A stretch of 64,000 bases of DNA from Hyphomicrobiales bacterium (GTDB lineage Bacteria; Pseudomonadota; Alphaproteobacteria; Rhizobiales; Rhizobiaceae), in NCBI GenBank assembly GCA_900468535.1, contig UBTY01000030.1:38696-102695 (forward strand), in the 5' to 3' direction. Shown here in pieces: positions 25,574-35,306 of this stretch. A program made the position numbers and the translations under genes. A model generated the notes under the pieces. It was not told the DNA's origin and ran no database searches. It saw nothing but the letters and a program-made list of their open reading frames with translations. Positions within the stretch are counted from its first letter, which is position 1; the number at the start of each line of letters is the position of its first letter.

Positions 25574-26068
25574 CTAGATCCGTTTCTCCATGCGAAAATT
25601 CGTCAGCCACTGGCCTCGCTTTTCGACGCTCTGCTGCGCGAGGAGGACGAAGCCGCACCTTTCGAAGAATGGTCTGGCAGTCACGCTCGCTTCCGTGAAC
25701 AGACGCGACAGCGACCATAGCCGTGCCTGCGCTTCGACCACCTGCAGCAGCCGGCTGGCGATCCCCATTCCCTGAAAATCCGGGTGAACGAACATCATGT
25801 CGAGATGCCCGTCGGGCTCCAGATCGGTAAAGCCCGCTGCTCTGCCGTCGATCTCCGCGATCCATGCAGGCCGACTGGCGCGGCGAGTCGCCCATGCCTC
25901 GCGATCCTCGACCTTGGCCCAGGCATCGATCTCAGCCGGGCCATAGTCTTTCGATGCCACCTCGCGGATGGCGCGCAGGAAAATCTCGATGGTCGCATCG
26001 CAATCATCGGCCATATAACGCCGGATCGTCGGAAGGCTCTTCGAAGAGCTTATGTCATCGCCGGTCAT
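25574..26068 (-). CDS. GNAT-family N-acetyltransferase
   Basis: A 164-aa acetyltransferase with the acetyl-CoA loop V-H-P-D-F-Q-G-M-G-I-A-S-R (motif A, about 102-114) and a C-terminal PFFERCGF segment. It is of the PhnO/YiiD-like type in which MFVHPDFQGMGI is frequent. The substrate is unknown. It converges on the DksA-like gene with a 17-bp gap. Confidence 0.85.
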   Translation of the reverse strand: MTGDDISSSKSLPTIRRYMADDCDATIEIFLRAIREVASKDYGPAEIDAWAKVEDREAWATRRASRPAWIAEIDGRAAGFTDLEPDGHLDMMFVHPDFQGMGIASRLLQVVEAQARLWSLSRLFTEASVTARPFFERCGFVLLAQQSVEKRGQWLTNFRMEKRI

Positions 26069-26140
26069 CTCGCCTCTCTGCCAGTTGCGTGCGCCCGTTT
26101 TCGGTGCCACCATTCCTCGGCAACGACAAGGACGTTTCTC

Positions 26141-26806
26141 ATGGGCGAGTTCAACGGGATCCGCTGGGCTTATGATAAATACGAGCTGATCGCCGACGGG
26201 ATCGTCCACGGTGTCGGGCTTGCGCTCGCGCTGGTGGGGGCGACCGCGTTGATCTTCTACGCGACCGTCTGGAGTTCGCATGGGGAGCTCGCGGCAGCGT
26301 GGATCTACAGCCTCGGCCTTGTCCTTACCCTCGGCATTTCTTTTTCCTATAACGCCTGGCCGGTTTCGCGCACGAAATGGTTTCTCCGGCGGCTCGATCA
26401 CTCCTCGATCTTCATCCTGATCGCGGCAACCTATACGCCCTTCCTGCAGCGCGGCGCGGACAATCCTTTGCTGTCAGGCATGCTGATCGCGATCTGGATC
26501 GTGGCGGCGGCCGGCGTCGTGCTGAAATGCGTATTCCCCGGGCGCTACGACAAGCTCGCCATCCTGCTTTACCTCGCCATGGGCTGGAGCGGTGTCCTTG
26601 TCGCTGGACCGGTCGCGGAGCGGATTCCGTTCGTCTCGATGCTGCTCATCATCATCGGCGGCGTCATTTACTCTGCCGGCGTCGTCTTCCACGTATGGGA
26701 AAAGCTTCGCTTCCAGAATGCCATCTGGCACGCCTTCGTCGTTGCCGCCGCCGCTGTACACTACTCGGCTGTGCTGACCTGTCTCAGCGCGGCCACGACC
26801 GGCTAA
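26141..26806 (+). CDS. Hemolysin III family membrane protein (YqfA/TrhA)
   Basis: A 221-aa membrane protein with seven predicted membrane segments, of the PAQR/hemolysin III family. Conserved polar residues in membrane segments are visible: HGVG in segment 1, NAWP and LDHSSIFILIAATYTPF in the middle, and IYSAGVVFHVWEKLRFQNAIWHAFV near the end. E. coli TrhA regulates membrane homeostasis; haemolysis is not implied. A Shine-Dalgarno AAGGAC precedes ATG 26141. Confidence 0.9.
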   Translation: MGEFNGIRWAYDKYELIADGIVHGVGLALALVGATALIFYATVWSSHGELAAAWIYSLGLVLTLGISFSYNAWPVSRTKWFLRRLDHSSIFILIAATYTPFLQRGADNPLLSGMLIAIWIVAAAGVVLKCVFPGRYDKLAILLYLAMGWSGVLVAGPVAERIPFVSMLLIIIGGVIYSAGVVFHVWEKLRFQNAIWHAFVVAAAAVHYSAVLTCLSAATTG

Positions 26807-26912
26807 AAGCATGTCTCCCGAAAGTGGTCGTCGGTTTCGGGACAAAGATATGCGAGAAAACAAGGAGCTAAAGCGCATGAGCGAATCTGAAAGATCGCGA
26901 CGCGCTTTAGCG
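26807..26912. repeat. Rhizobial intergenic repeat (RIME-like) with palindromic end
   Basis: A non-coding stretch between convergent genes. It ends in an inverted repeat, GCTAAAGCGC at 26867-26876 with GCGCTTTAGC at 26902-26911. The arrangement (AAGCATGTC..., a GGTTTCGGGACA core, ATCTGAAAGATCGCGACGCG) is one I recall as recurring in Rhizobiaceae genomes, related to the intergenic mosaic elements. It probably also serves as a bidirectional terminator. Confidence 0.65.
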
Positions 26913-26913
26913 T

Positions 26914-27483
26914 TCAGGCTGCCTTCAGAACCGTGACGACATAGCGGCACGCCTTGTCGCCGCGGTTGTGAAACGTGCAATCCGCCGCCGGACCAAGCAG
27001 CAGGCAATCGCCGGTCGCCAGTTCGTGGACAAGATCGCCTTCGACAAAGGTCAGTTCGCCCTCGACCATCGATATGCATTGCCTGAGAAACACGAAGGAC
27101 GATGCCGGATAGGAAACCATCGCGCCGGCTGGCAGATCCACTTCGACGATATCGATCGGACTGCCGGCAGCGGGGGAAACGTGCCGTCTGGAATATCCGG
27201 TTTCCGGATCGGTCCAGACCTGCTGGTCGGCGCGCCGGACCAGCCTCTGTCCGCCGGCTTCCGCCCTTGCGATCAACGACGAGACCGTCAGGCGGAATGC
27301 GCCGCAGAGCTTGCCGAGCAGCGAGGCGGTAGGGCTGCTCTCGCCGCGTTCGATCTTGTGGATCATCGCCCGTGACACGCCGGATTCTTCAGAGAGATCA
27401 CTGAGCGACCATCCACGCATTTCTCGCTCGGTGCGGATGCGTTCCCCTAGACAGCGGTCAAAATCGTTTGATATAGTAGACAT
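26914..27483 (-). CDS. XRE-family regulator with C-terminal cupin domain
   Basis: A 189-aa protein: helix-turn-helix of the XRE type (about residues 8-65, WSLSDLSEESGVSRAMIHKIERGESSPTA in pieces) and a C-terminal cupin sensor domain (about 110-185, DLVHELATGDCLLLGP). This architecture is typical of regulators of small-molecule metabolism. The start is taken at ATG 27483; the ATG at 27507 would almost touch the divergent gene. It is transcribed away from mnaT with only 26 bp between start codons. Confidence 0.87.
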   Translation of the reverse strand: MSTISNDFDRCLGERIRTEREMRGWSLSDLSEESGVSRAMIHKIERGESSPTASLLGKLCGAFRLTVSSLIARAEAGGQRLVRRADQQVWTDPETGYSRRHVSPAAGSPIDIVEVDLPAGAMVSYPASSFVFLRQCISMVEGELTFVEGDLVHELATGDCLLLGPAADCTFHNRGDKACRYVVTVLKAA

Positions 27484-27509
27484 AATGAAACAATAGTGGA
27501 CTAACACTC

Positions 27510-28025
27510 ATGACGCAAGACGCCATCGTTCGAGACGCAGGCGAGGCAGACCTTCCGGCGATCCGGGATATCTACAACCATGCCGTCGAGCACACGACAG
27601 CCATCTGGAACGAGACTGTGGTGGATCTCGACAATCGCGTCGAATGGTTCCGGATGCGTCAGGCCCGAGGGTTCCCTGTTCTCGTCGCCGAGAAGGACGG
27701 CCGGATTGCCGGATATGCGTCCTATGGCGACTGGCGTGCATTTGAAGGATTCCGCCATACGGTCGAGCACTCGGTCTATGTTGAAAAGGACCACCAGGGC
27801 GCCGGTATCGGCAAGCTTCTGATGAAGGCCCTGATCGCCCGGGCGGCGGAAAACGGCATTCACGTCATGATCGCCGGCATCGAAGCCGGCAATGCGGCCT
27901 CCATTGGCCTGCACGAGAAACTGGGTTTCCGCAACGGCGGCACGTTCCACGAGGTCGGCATCAAGTTCGGTCGCTGGCTAGACCTTACCTTCATGGAGCT
28001 TCAGGTCTCGAAGCAAACAGCCTAG
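27510..28025 (+). CDS. mnaT: L-amino acid N-acyltransferase MnaT (YncA/phosphinothricin acetyltransferase family)
   Basis: A 171-aa GNAT enzyme very close to E. coli MnaT. Shared segments include IYNHAVEHTTAIWNETVVDLDNR, GYASYGDWRAFEGFR, TVEHSVYV, the acetyl-CoA loop HQGAGIGK and the end VGIKFGRWLDLTFM, in order. It acetylates methionine derivatives (sulfone, sulfoximine) and possibly phosphinothricin. The neighbouring gene encodes methionine sulfoxide reductase B, which fits a methionine-protection theme. The divergent XRE-cupin protein is the probable regulator. Confidence 0.9.
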   Translation: MTQDAIVRDAGEADLPAIRDIYNHAVEHTTAIWNETVVDLDNRVEWFRMRQARGFPVLVAEKDGRIAGYASYGDWRAFEGFRHTVEHSVYVEKDHQGAGIGKLLMKALIARAAENGIHVMIAGIEAGNAASIGLHEKLGFRNGGTFHEVGIKFGRWLDLTFMELQVSKQTA

Positions 28026-28030
28026 ACGCT

Positions 28031-28438
28031 TTAGCGTCCGGGTTCAAAGACCATGGAATGGCCATTGATGCAGTAGCGTTGTCCCGTCGGGGGCGGGCCA
28101 TCGGGAAATACGTGGCCGAGATGCGCGTCGCAGGCGCTGCAACGGATTTCGGTGCGTGCCATGCCATAGGACGTGTCGCGGTGTTCAGTCACCGCATCCG
28201 GCGTGACCGGTTCGAAATAGCTTGGCCAGCCGCATCCCGCGTCGAACTTCGTGTCGGATCGGAAGAGTGGCGAATTGCAACAGACACAGCGATACAGCCC
28301 GGTTTCGAATGAATCCCAATAAGGCCCGGTGAACGCTCGCTCCGTGCCGTGCTGGCGCGTGATGCGGTATTGTTCGGGCGTCAATTGTTCCTTCCATTCG
28401 GCGTCGGTTTTGCGGAACGTTGCGATCGTGTCTGTCAT
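28031..28438 (-). CDS. msrB: Peptide-methionine (R)-S-oxide reductase MsrB
   Basis: A 135-aa repair enzyme that reduces methionine-R-sulfoxide in proteins. The catalytic Cys is C123 in RYCIN. The zinc-binding pairs are C51/C54 and C100/C103, and GWPSY follows the GCGW segment with C69. It ends 5 bp from the convergent mnaT stop. No signal peptide is present, so the enzyme is cytoplasmic. Confidence 0.93.
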   Translation of the reverse strand: MTDTIATFRKTDAEWKEQLTPEQYRITRQHGTERAFTGPYWDSFETGLYRCVCCNSPLFRSDTKFDAGCGWPSYFEPVTPDAVTEHRDTSYGMARTEIRCSACDAHLGHVFPDGPPPTGQRYCINGHSMVFEPGR

Positions 28439-28628
28439 GGATCTTCTCCTTCCGGATGAAATGGATGGATTTGCGCTCCTGCCGGGAAATGTGGGCCCTC
28501 CATCAAAACGATCAAGGCATCTGCCTTTCGGTTGAACCGCGGCTCTACGCCAAAGAGGGGATTCACCGCCGAGAACATCTTGGTATAGAATTGGTTAATT
28601 CCAAGGCGTCGCGATCTGGGGGGCGGAC

Positions 28629-28877
28629 GTGCTTTATCCTGTTGTTTCGAGCATCTACGCGGCGATCGCGGCAATGTGCCTCCTGCTGACGCTTCTGGAA
28701 GGCTGGGTCAGCCAAGACGGCTGGCCGCCGCGCCGGCTGCTCGGCCTCGCCGCCTGCCTCGTCTGGCCGCTGCCCTTCGCAGCGTTCGTCGGTCATGACC
28801 TCCTGTTTCGCAACTCCGCGCAGCTGCCGGTGCTCACTTCCTGTGCGAAACGTCCCGGCCGCTCGAAGATTGCTTGA
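28629..28877 (+). CDS. Possible small membrane protein, 82 aa
   Basis: A GTG-initiated frame preceded by GGGGGG, encoding a protein with two hydrophobic segments (residues 5-25 and 38-58) and a polar C-terminal tail. The codon usage is consistent with the surrounding genes. It lies between msrB and the mrp operon and could be the first gene of the latter, but I recognise no family. Confidence 0.45.
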   Translation: MLYPVVSSIYAAIAAMCLLLTLLEGWVSQDGWPPRRLLGLAACLVWPLPFAAFVGHDLLFRNSAQLPVLTSCAKRPGRSKIA

Positions 28878-28962
28878 GGCCCAGCCCTTCTTCTCCTAAA
28901 CGTTACAACCACTTCCGCATGGGACCGCCTTTCGAGAAAAGGCCTTAGCCAGAGGAGCAGGG

Positions 28963-31338
28963 ATGGCCGATGCAACGGCACTGACGTTTGCGGCTTTATG
29001 CCTGCCGTTCCTCGGCGCTGTCGTGGCGCCGTTTCTTGTCCGGATGTTCGGGGCCAGGGCGGCATGGCTGCTTGCGCTCCTGCCGTTGCTGGCATTCGTT
29101 CATTTTCTCGGTCAGCTTCCGGCGGTCTCAAGCGGCCCTATCCAGGGCGGCTATGATTGGGCCCCAAGCCTCGGCCTGCGGTTTTCCTGGTTGCTGGATG
29201 GTCTTTCGGTGACCTTTGCGCTGCTGATCACAGGCATCGGCGCCTTGATCATCCTGTACGCCGGCGGCTATCTCGCGGGCCACGCAGATCAGGGGCGGTT
29301 CTTCTCCTTCATCTTCCTGTTCATGGGCGCGATGCTCGGGCTGGTCCTGTCGGATAACTTCCTGATGCTGTTCGTCTTCTGGGAGCTGACCTCGATCGCG
29401 TCCTTCCTGCTGATCGGCTTCGACCATCGCCGGGCCGCGGCACGCCGGGCAGCGCTGCAGGCGCTTGTGGTGACTGGTGGCGGCGGCCTTGCGCTGCTGG
29501 CGGGCCTGCTGCTGGTCTCAAGCGCGACAGGCGCGGCGGAGCTGTCTCAATTGCTGCAATCGGGCGACATCCTGCGCGACAACCCGTATTACCTGCCGGT
29601 CCTGCTGCTTGTTCTGGGTGGCGCGTTCACCAAGTCGGCGCAATTCCCGTTTCATGTCTGGCTGCCGAATGCGATGGAGGCGCCGACGCCGGTGTCGGCC
29701 TATCTGCATTCCGCGACCATGGTGAAGGCAGGCGTCTATCTGTTGATGCGGCTCAATCCGGCAATGGGCGGCACCGTTGCATGGGAAGTGCTGCTGCCGC
29801 TCTTCGGCGGCGTGACGCTTGTGGTCGGCGCATTGCTCGCCGTCGCGCAGACCGACTTGAAGCTTCAGCTCGCCTACACGACCGTCGCCTCCCTTGGCCT
29901 GCTCGTCATGATGGTCGGGTTTGGAACGCCCCATGCGATCGAGGCGGCCGTGGTCTACCTCATCGCCCATTCGCTGTTCAAAGGCGCGCTCTTCATGGTC
30001 GCCGGGATTATCGATCACGAAACGGGCACGCGCGACATGACCCGTCTCGGCGGGTTGCGGCATGCGCTGCCGGCCACCTTCGCCGCGGCTTTGGTGGCGG
30101 CCATTTCAATGGGCGGCCTGCCCCCGGCCTTCGGTTTTCTCGCCAAGGAACAGATCTATGACGCACTCGCCACGGCATCGCCATGGGCCGCCGTCGCGAC
30201 GTCAACGGCCGTTGTCGGCAATGCGCTGATGTTCGCGATCGCCTTCGCGGTTGGCTTGAAACCCTTCTGGGGCACGGCAAAGGAGACACCGAAACATCCG
30301 CACGAGGCCCCGGTCTCGTTGCTGGCAGGGCCCGCCATTCTGGCGGTTCTCGGGGTGATGGCCGCCCTGTTCTCGGGGTTCTTTCATCAGCGCGTGTCCT
30401 CGCCGATGGCTTCGACAGTCGGCGGCAGGGCCATAGAAGTCGACATTTCGCTCGTCCCCCACATCGGCCTGCCATTGGCGCTGTCGCTGCTGACTATCGC
30501 CCTTGGCACGGTTTTCTACTGGCAGCTCGACCGTCTGCGCGCCGGGATGGCCGCCTGTCTGAAGTGGGTGGGAACCGGTCCGGACCGCGGATTTGACCAT
30601 GCCATAGCAGGCCTGATCCGGCTGTCCGCAGTCGTTACACGCATTCTGCAGCCAGGGCGGCTTGAGATCTACATCACCTGTACCTTCCTCTGCGTCGCAG
30701 CCATCCTGCTGCTGCCGCTCTGGATCTACGGCGAGCTTCCGGCCATGCCTGTCTGGCCCGCGCGTTTCCAGCTGCACGAGGCCGGGATATTCGTGCTGGC
30801 GCTTGCCGGCCTCCTTGCCGTTGTCGTGGCGCGCGATCGGCTGACCGCGATCGTATCGCTCGGCATCCAGGGTTTCTCCGTCGCCATCCTGTTCTTGCTG
30901 TTTGGAGCCCCCGATCTCGCCTTTACGCAGTTGATGGTCGAAACGCTCGCCGTCGTCATCCTGGCCTTGGTGATGACGCGACTGCGTCTGTCGCCAAGGG
31001 ACCGGCGATCGGTTGGCCAGATGCTGTTCGACGGCAGCATTGCGATTGCCTGCGGCTGCGGCTTTGCGCTCCTGTTGATGAAGGCCACCGAGCGGCCGCT
31101 GGACATGGCGCTCAGCGATTTCTTCGGCACCTATTCGAAGACGATCGCGCATGGCGCCAATGTCGTGAACGTCATCATCGTCGACTTCCGCGGCACCGAC
31201 ACGCTTGGCGAAATCGCCGTGGTGGCGATGGCCGGACTTGCCATACTGGCGCTGATCCGCGTTCGGGCGCACACCGAGCGAAAGCTCGCGGAAAACGATC
31301 CGAATGCGCCCGAGGATTTGGGAGCCGAGCGCCCATGA
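28963..31338 (+). CDS. mrpA: Na+/H+ antiporter subunit A (MrpA/MnhA/PhaA)
   Basis: A 791-aa subunit of the Mrp cation/proton antiporter, homologous to NuoL of complex I. About 20 predicted membrane segments; the proton-channel core is visible as [19 protein letters not shown] and [29 protein letters not shown]. The C-terminal third continues into the MrpB-like extension (about residues 600-780), usual for MrpA. It starts a seven-gene operon with overlapping frames, mrpABCDEFG. In Sinorhizobium the related pha2/mnh system is known. Confidence 0.93.
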   Translation: MADATALTFAALCLPFLGAVVAPFLVRMFGARAAWLLALLPLLAFVHFLGQLPAVSSGPIQGGYDWAPSLGLRFSWLLDGLSVTFALLITGIGALIILYAGGYLAGHADQGRFFSFIFLFMGAMLGLVLSDNFLMLFVFWELTSIASFLLIGFDHRRAAARRAALQALVVTGGGGLALLAGLLLVSSATGAAELSQLLQSGDILRDNPYYLPVLLLVLGGAFTKSAQFPFHVWLPNAMEAPTPVSAYLHSATMVKAGVYLLMRLNPAMGGTVAWEVLLPLFGGVTLVVGALLAVAQTDLKLQLAYTTVASLGLLVMMVGFGTPHAIEAAVVYLIAHSLFKGALFMVAGIIDHETGTRDMTRLGGLRHALPATFAAALVAAISMGGLPPAFGFLAKEQIYDALATASPWAAVATSTAVVGNALMFAIAFAVGLKPFWGTAKETPKHPHEAPVSLLAGPAILAVLGVMAALFSGFFHQRVSSPMASTVGGRAIEVDISLVPHIGLPLALSLLTIALGTVFYWQLDRLRAGMAACLKWVGTGPDRGFDHAIAGLIRLSAVVTRILQPGRLEIYITCTFLCVAAILLLPLWIYGELPAMPVWPARFQLHEAGIFVLALAGLLAVVVARDRLTAIVSLGIQGFSVAILFLLFGAPDLAFTQLMVETLAVVILALVMTRLRLSPRDRRSVGQMLFDGSIAIACGCGFALLLMKATERPLDMALSDFFGTYSKTIAHGANVVNVIIVDFRGTDTLGEIAVVAMAGLAILALIRVRAHTERKLAENDPNAPEDLGAERP

Positions 31339-31754
31339 ACACGCTGATTTTCAGGACAATCGCACCCGGATTGACCGCCCTGATGCTGCTTTTCTCGGTC
31401 TTCGTGCTGCTGCGTGGTCACAACGAGCCGGGCGGCGGCTTTATCGGCGGGCTGATCGCAGCCTCGGCGCTGGCGATCTTCGCCATCGCGCGTGGCGTCG
31501 GTTCCGTCCGCCGCGCCATCGTCTTTCATCCGTTGGCGATTGCCGGCGCCGGATTGCTGATGGCCTGCTGCGCGGGCCTGCTGTCGGTGTTTCTTGCCGT
31601 TCCGTTCATGACCGGTCTCTGGATCTATCCGTCGCTCTTCGGCGTCGAAGTCCCCCTGTCGAGCGTCATGCTGTTCGATATCGGCGTCTATCTCGTGGTC
31701 GTCGGATCGCTGACGTCGATCGCGCTGGCGCTTGAGGAACGGGAGGTGGAATGA
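31335..31754 (+). CDS. mrpB: Na+/H+ antiporter subunit B (MrpB/MnhB)
   Basis: A 139-aa membrane protein with four predicted membrane segments and the family signature [16 protein letters not shown]. Its ATG overlaps the stop of mrpA (ATGA). Subunit B is separate rather than fused to A, so this is a seven-subunit (group 1) Mrp system. Confidence 0.92.
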   Translation: MNTLIFRTIAPGLTALMLLFSVFVLLRGHNEPGGGFIGGLIAASALAIFAIARGVGSVRRAIVFHPLAIAGAGLLMACCAGLLSVFLAVPFMTGLWIYPSLFGVEVPLSSVMLFDIGVYLVVVGSLTSIALALEEREVE

Positions 31755-32131
31755 TGGAACCGGTCTTTGCCGTTCTCGTCGGCCTGTTCTTTGCCGCGGC
31801 GATCTATCTGATGCTGTCGAAGTTCTCGATCCGCATCATGCTGGGGATCGCCGTGCTGGGAAATGCCGTCAATCTGCTGCTCTTCACGACCGGCAGGATC
31901 ACGCGCGAGGTGCCGCCCATCATTCCTGCCGGCATGCAGACCCTGCCGGCAGGCGCGGCAAACTCCTTGCCGCAGGCACTGATCCTGACGGCGATCGTCA
32001 TCTCCTTCTCGTTTCTGGCCTTCCTGCTGGTTCTCACCTATCGCGCCTACCAGGACATCGGCACCGACGATACGGACGAGATGCGCATCGCCGAGCCTGA
32101 CAAGCCGCAGCTGCCGCCGATGGGATACTGA
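31751..32131 (+). CDS. mrpC: Na+/H+ antiporter subunit C (MrpC/MnhC)
   Basis: A 126-aa membrane protein homologous to NuoK of complex I, with three predicted membrane segments and the conserved end of segment 1-2 ([15 protein letters not shown]). It overlaps mrpB by four bases (ATGA) and lies 2 bp before mrpD. Confidence 0.92.
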   Translation: MMEPVFAVLVGLFFAAAIYLMLSKFSIRIMLGIAVLGNAVNLLLFTTGRITREVPPIIPAGMQTLPAGAANSLPQALILTAIVISFSFLAFLLVLTYRAYQDIGTDDTDEMRIAEPDKPQLPPMGY

Positions 32132-32133
32132 CG

Positions 32134-33693
32134 ATGGCAGCAACACCAGGGGCAACGATCGATATTTCCACCGCGATGACTGTCGTGCCGGTACCGATGG
32201 GCGCGTGGCTGGCAGTCGCGCCGGTCGCGCTTTGCATTGTGCTCGGCGCAATTCTGTTGATGGCCCGCAGTTCGCTGCGGCTGCAGGCGTGGATTGCGCT
32301 CTGCGGCCTCGGTCTGCTTATCCTGATCGATGCCGCCTTGCTTGCCAAGGTGATTGCCGAGGGGCCGGTGACAATGGTGATGGGGCGTTGGCACCCGCCC
32401 TTCGGCATTGCCTTCACCGTCGATCTGCTTGGCGCCCTGATGGCACTGGCCGCTGCCATCGTCGCGCTCGCGGCCGGCATATACGGGCTCGCCGATATCG
32501 ACGAAACTGCCCGCCGATACGGCTTCTATCCGCTGCTGATGATGCTGATGGCCGGTGTCAGCGGCGCCTTTCTGACCGGCGACGTCTTCAACCTCTATGT
32601 CTGGTTCGAGGTCCTGCTGATCTCGTCCTTCGGTCTGCTTGTGCTTGGCTCCGAGCGCGGCCAGATCGATGGGGCGATGAAATACGCGGTGCTGAATCTC
32701 ATCGGCACGACGCTGTTTCTGATCGCGGTCGGCGTCCTCTACGGCGTCTTCGGAACGCTGAACATGGCCGATATCGCGATCAAGGCCGAAACGCTGCGGG
32801 AGGGGGCGCCGATGATGACGCTGGCCGGCTTGTTCCTGCTGGCCTTCGCGATGAAGGCTGCCGCCTTTCCTGTCAATTTCTGGCTGCCTGCCTCCTATCA
32901 TACGCCGCGGATCGTTGTCTCGGCGCTGTTTGCCGGATTGCTGACCAAGGTCGGGATCTATGCGCTTCTACGTGTCATGTTCCTGCTTTTGCCGGTGGAG
33001 CGCGAGCAGCTGAGCCTGCTGATCGCCATCGTCGGAGCCGTGACCATCATCGTCGCGGCCCTTGGCGTGCTTGCGCAGGACGATATCCGTCGTCTCCTCG
33101 GCTACGTCGTCATTTCGGGTATCGGCAACATGTTGATCGGGGCAGCACTTGGCACCGCCGGCGGCCTGTCCGGCGCGATCTTCTACGCGCTGCAGTCGAT
33201 GGTGCTGATGACGGCGCTCTACTTCGTTGCCGGACAGGCAGCGACGCTGGGGAAGAGTTTCTCGCTGACGGAGCTGGGCGGTCTCTACAGGCGAAACGGT
33301 GCCTTTGCGGCGATCTCGCTCATCCTGTTTCTCTCCGCATGCGGCCTGCCGCCGTTTGCCGGTTTCTGGCCGAAGGTGATGCTGGTCAAGGCGTCGCTCG
33401 ATGTCGGAGCCTGGTGGCTGGCGGCGCCGATCCTGATCGGCAGCCTGCTGACGACGATCGCCTTTGGCCGCCTGTTTCTCCTGGCATACTGGCGGCCCGC
33501 GGCGGCGGTGCCGGAAACACGCGAGCCGCTTGATGTGCGCGTGCTTCTGCCGCTGCTCGGATTGGCAGCGCTCGTCGTTGGCTTCGGACTGCTGCCCGAA
33601 CGTCTGCTCGTGCTGGTTCAGGGGGCATCGATGGAGCTTGCCGACCCGACGATCTACCTCCGGTCGGTCTTTCCGGGGAGCGTCGCACCGTGA
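32134..33693 (+). CDS. mrpD: Na+/H+ antiporter subunit D (MrpD/MnhD)
   Basis: A 519-aa NuoM/NuoN-like proton-translocating subunit with about 14 predicted membrane segments. The conserved motifs include NLYVWFEVLLISSFGLL and FPVNFWLPASYHTPRIVVSALFAGLLTKVG, with the essential Glu and Lys in the membrane. The stop overlaps the start of mrpE by 4 bp. Confidence 0.93.
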   Translation: MAATPGATIDISTAMTVVPVPMGAWLAVAPVALCIVLGAILLMARSSLRLQAWIALCGLGLLILIDAALLAKVIAEGPVTMVMGRWHPPFGIAFTVDLLGALMALAAAIVALAAGIYGLADIDETARRYGFYPLLMMLMAGVSGAFLTGDVFNLYVWFEVLLISSFGLLVLGSERGQIDGAMKYAVLNLIGTTLFLIAVGVLYGVFGTLNMADIAIKAETLREGAPMMTLAGLFLLAFAMKAAAFPVNFWLPASYHTPRIVVSALFAGLLTKVGIYALLRVMFLLLPVEREQLSLLIAIVGAVTIIVAALGVLAQDDIRRLLGYVVISGIGNMLIGAALGTAGGLSGAIFYALQSMVLMTALYFVAGQAATLGKSFSLTELGGLYRRNGAFAAISLILFLSACGLPPFAGFWPKVMLVKASLDVGAWWLAAPILIGSLLTTIAFGRLFLLAYWRPAAAVPETREPLDVRVLLPLLGLAALVVGFGLLPERLLVLVQGASMELADPTIYLRSVFPGSVAP

Positions 33694-34163
33694 CCTCGCT
33701 GCTGTTCAATCTCCTGCTTGCGATCATGTGGTGCGTCGTCACCGGCAGCCCGTCTGTTCACAACATGATCCTCGGCTTTGCCCTTGGCGCACTCGCGCTT
33801 TTCGTGGTGCGCGAACCCTATGGCAGTCGCGGATATCTGCGGCGCTTCGTGGCTGTCCTGTCGCTTGCGGCGATCTTCCTCAAGGAACTCGCACTGTCGG
33901 CCTGCAAGGTGGCGCTGACGGTGCTTCGCCCGGACATGCGCCTGAAGCCCGGGATATTCGCCTTTCCGCTGACGGTGCAGACCGACGTCGAAATCATGCT
34001 GCTCGCCAATCTCATCACGCTGACGCCAGGCACCTTGTCGGTCGATGTCTCGGACGATCGCAAGACCCTCTATGTCCACGCGCTTGATTGTTCCGACCCG
34101 GACGCGACCAGACGGGGCATTGCCGATGGCTTCGAGCGCAGGATCGCGGAGGTGTTTCGCTGA
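33690..34163 (+). CDS. mrpE: Na+/H+ antiporter subunit E (MrpE/MnhE)
   Basis: A 157-aa protein with two or three N-terminal membrane segments and the conserved cytoplasmic part [17 protein letters not shown]...LYVHALD, the MrpE signature. It starts with GTG at 33690 and its stop shares a base with the mrpF start (TGATG). Confidence 0.92.
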   Translation: MTSLLFNLLLAIMWCVVTGSPSVHNMILGFALGALALFVVREPYGSRGYLRRFVAVLSLAAIFLKELALSACKVALTVLRPDMRLKPGIFAFPLTVQTDVEIMLLANLITLTPGTLSVDVSDDRKTLYVHALDCSDPDATRRGIADGFERRIAEVFR

Positions 34164-34534
34164 TGCTGCTGGGACCGATTGTTTACACGGCGGCCACAGC
34201 CGCACTGTTCATCCTGGCAATAGCATTTCTGCTTGCCGGCTGGCGCGTGATTGCCGGGCCGACGCTTGCCGATCGTGTATTGGCGCTTGATACGTTGTCC
34301 GGCATCGCAATCGGCTTTATAGCCGTCGTTGCCGTGAAGACGGGCTTCACGCTCTATATCGATATCGCAATCGCGCTTGGCCTGGTCGGCTTCCTGGCAA
34401 CCGTGGCCTTTGCGCGCTTTATGCTGTCGCAAGGTGGTACATATGGATCGAATCAGTCCGGACGGTATGAACGCAAGCCCGAGCCTTCAGGTAAGCGCGC
34501 TGGCCGCCGCAAGGGCAAGGGAGGCAAATCGTGA
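34163..34534 (+). CDS. mrpF: Na+/H+ antiporter subunit F (MrpF/MnhF) with basic tail
   Basis: A 123-aa protein with three predicted membrane segments and the family motif [14 protein letters not shown]. The last 35 residues are hydrophilic and basic (many Arg, Lys and Gly, ending KGKGGKS), longer than the usual MrpF, which ends soon after the third segment. Its TGA overlaps the GTG start of mrpG. Confidence 0.9.
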   Translation: MLLGPIVYTAATAALFILAIAFLLAGWRVIAGPTLADRVLALDTLSGIAIGFIAVVAVKTGFTLYIDIAIALGLVGFLATVAFARFMLSQGGTYGSNQSGRYERKPEPSGKRAGRRKGKGGKS

Positions 34535-34863
34535 TCGCAGAGGCAATGGCAGTCATCGTCGCGTTGTTGCTGATTGCGGGCGCGCTTTTCGCGCTTGTCG
34601 CGGCTCTCGGCATCCTGCGCCTGCCGGATCTCTATACGCGCATGCACGCCGCCTCGAAGGCGGGAACGGTCGGGTCCGGGCTGCTTCTGCTTGCAGCCGG
34701 GCTTCATTCCGGGGAAATGGCCGTTTTCGCGCGGGCTCTCGCCGGTTTCGTGTTCTTCATCCTCACGGCACCCGTTGCTGCACATTTACTTGCGAGAGCA
34801 GCACATATCACTGGATATCGTCTGGGGCCGGATTCGACGCAGGATGATCTTCTTGGAAGGTGA
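34531..34863 (+). CDS. mrpG: Na+/H+ antiporter subunit G (MrpG/MnhG)
   Basis: A 110-aa membrane protein with three predicted membrane segments and the MrpG motif [23 protein letters not shown] start overlapping the mrpF stop. It is the last gene of the operon. Confidence 0.92.
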   Translation: MIAEAMAVIVALLLIAGALFALVAALGILRLPDLYTRMHAASKAGTVGSGLLLLAAGLHSGEMAVFARALAGFVFFILTAPVAAHLLARAAHITGYRLGPDSTQDDLLGR

Positions 34864-35306
34864 GCGGGGTTCGCTTTCAGTATTTTAAGCAGCTTTTTGC
34901 AGCTTTAAGCAGCGTTTTTGATGTTTAATGTTTGTGCTGCCCCACGACAATTCTTGGAAATTGGTCGCTTTTCGTTGGATATATATGAAATAATAATTGG
35001 CGTTTTCGCAAAACGGTGATAATTGATTGTCCAAGTAGAGTTCTGATATTGAATTAGAATGACGACGCTTATTCCTCGTTGGCTTTGAATTTCAGTGTTT
35101 AATTGGGGAAGATGGCTTTAGTTAGTTCGTACTGATTTGATATCAAGCAGTATAAAAACAGGTTTCGGCCTCAGGAATCTAGGGGTGGATTTCAGTTTTT
35201 CGAAACAGGTAGCCGCAGACTGAGTTTTTTGCTGTTCGCTCTACGAGAGTGGTCGAATGCCGCGAGGCACTCGATCGTGTGAGCATGAAAACAGGAGAAA
35301 CGAAAC
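34864..35306. other. 443-bp gene-free AT-rich region upstream of mucR
   Basis: No coding frame is credible here. The middle part (about 34900-35165) is far more AT-rich than the neighbourhood and rich in TA and TTT runs, which is what MucR-type regulators recognise, so autoregulation is likely. The last 60 bp include an imperfect hairpin around 35250-35275 and an AGGAGA ribosome site for mucR. Confidence 0.6.

Noticed and set aside
28435..28674. 79-codon minus-strand frame upstream of msrB
   Set aside because: Proline/arginine-rich, crosses the promoter region of msrB and has no ribosome site; the plus-strand frame at 28629 has a better start.
30202..31272. 356-codon open frame on the minus strand
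   Set aside because: Antisense shadow of mrpA, without motifs and with shadow-type composition.
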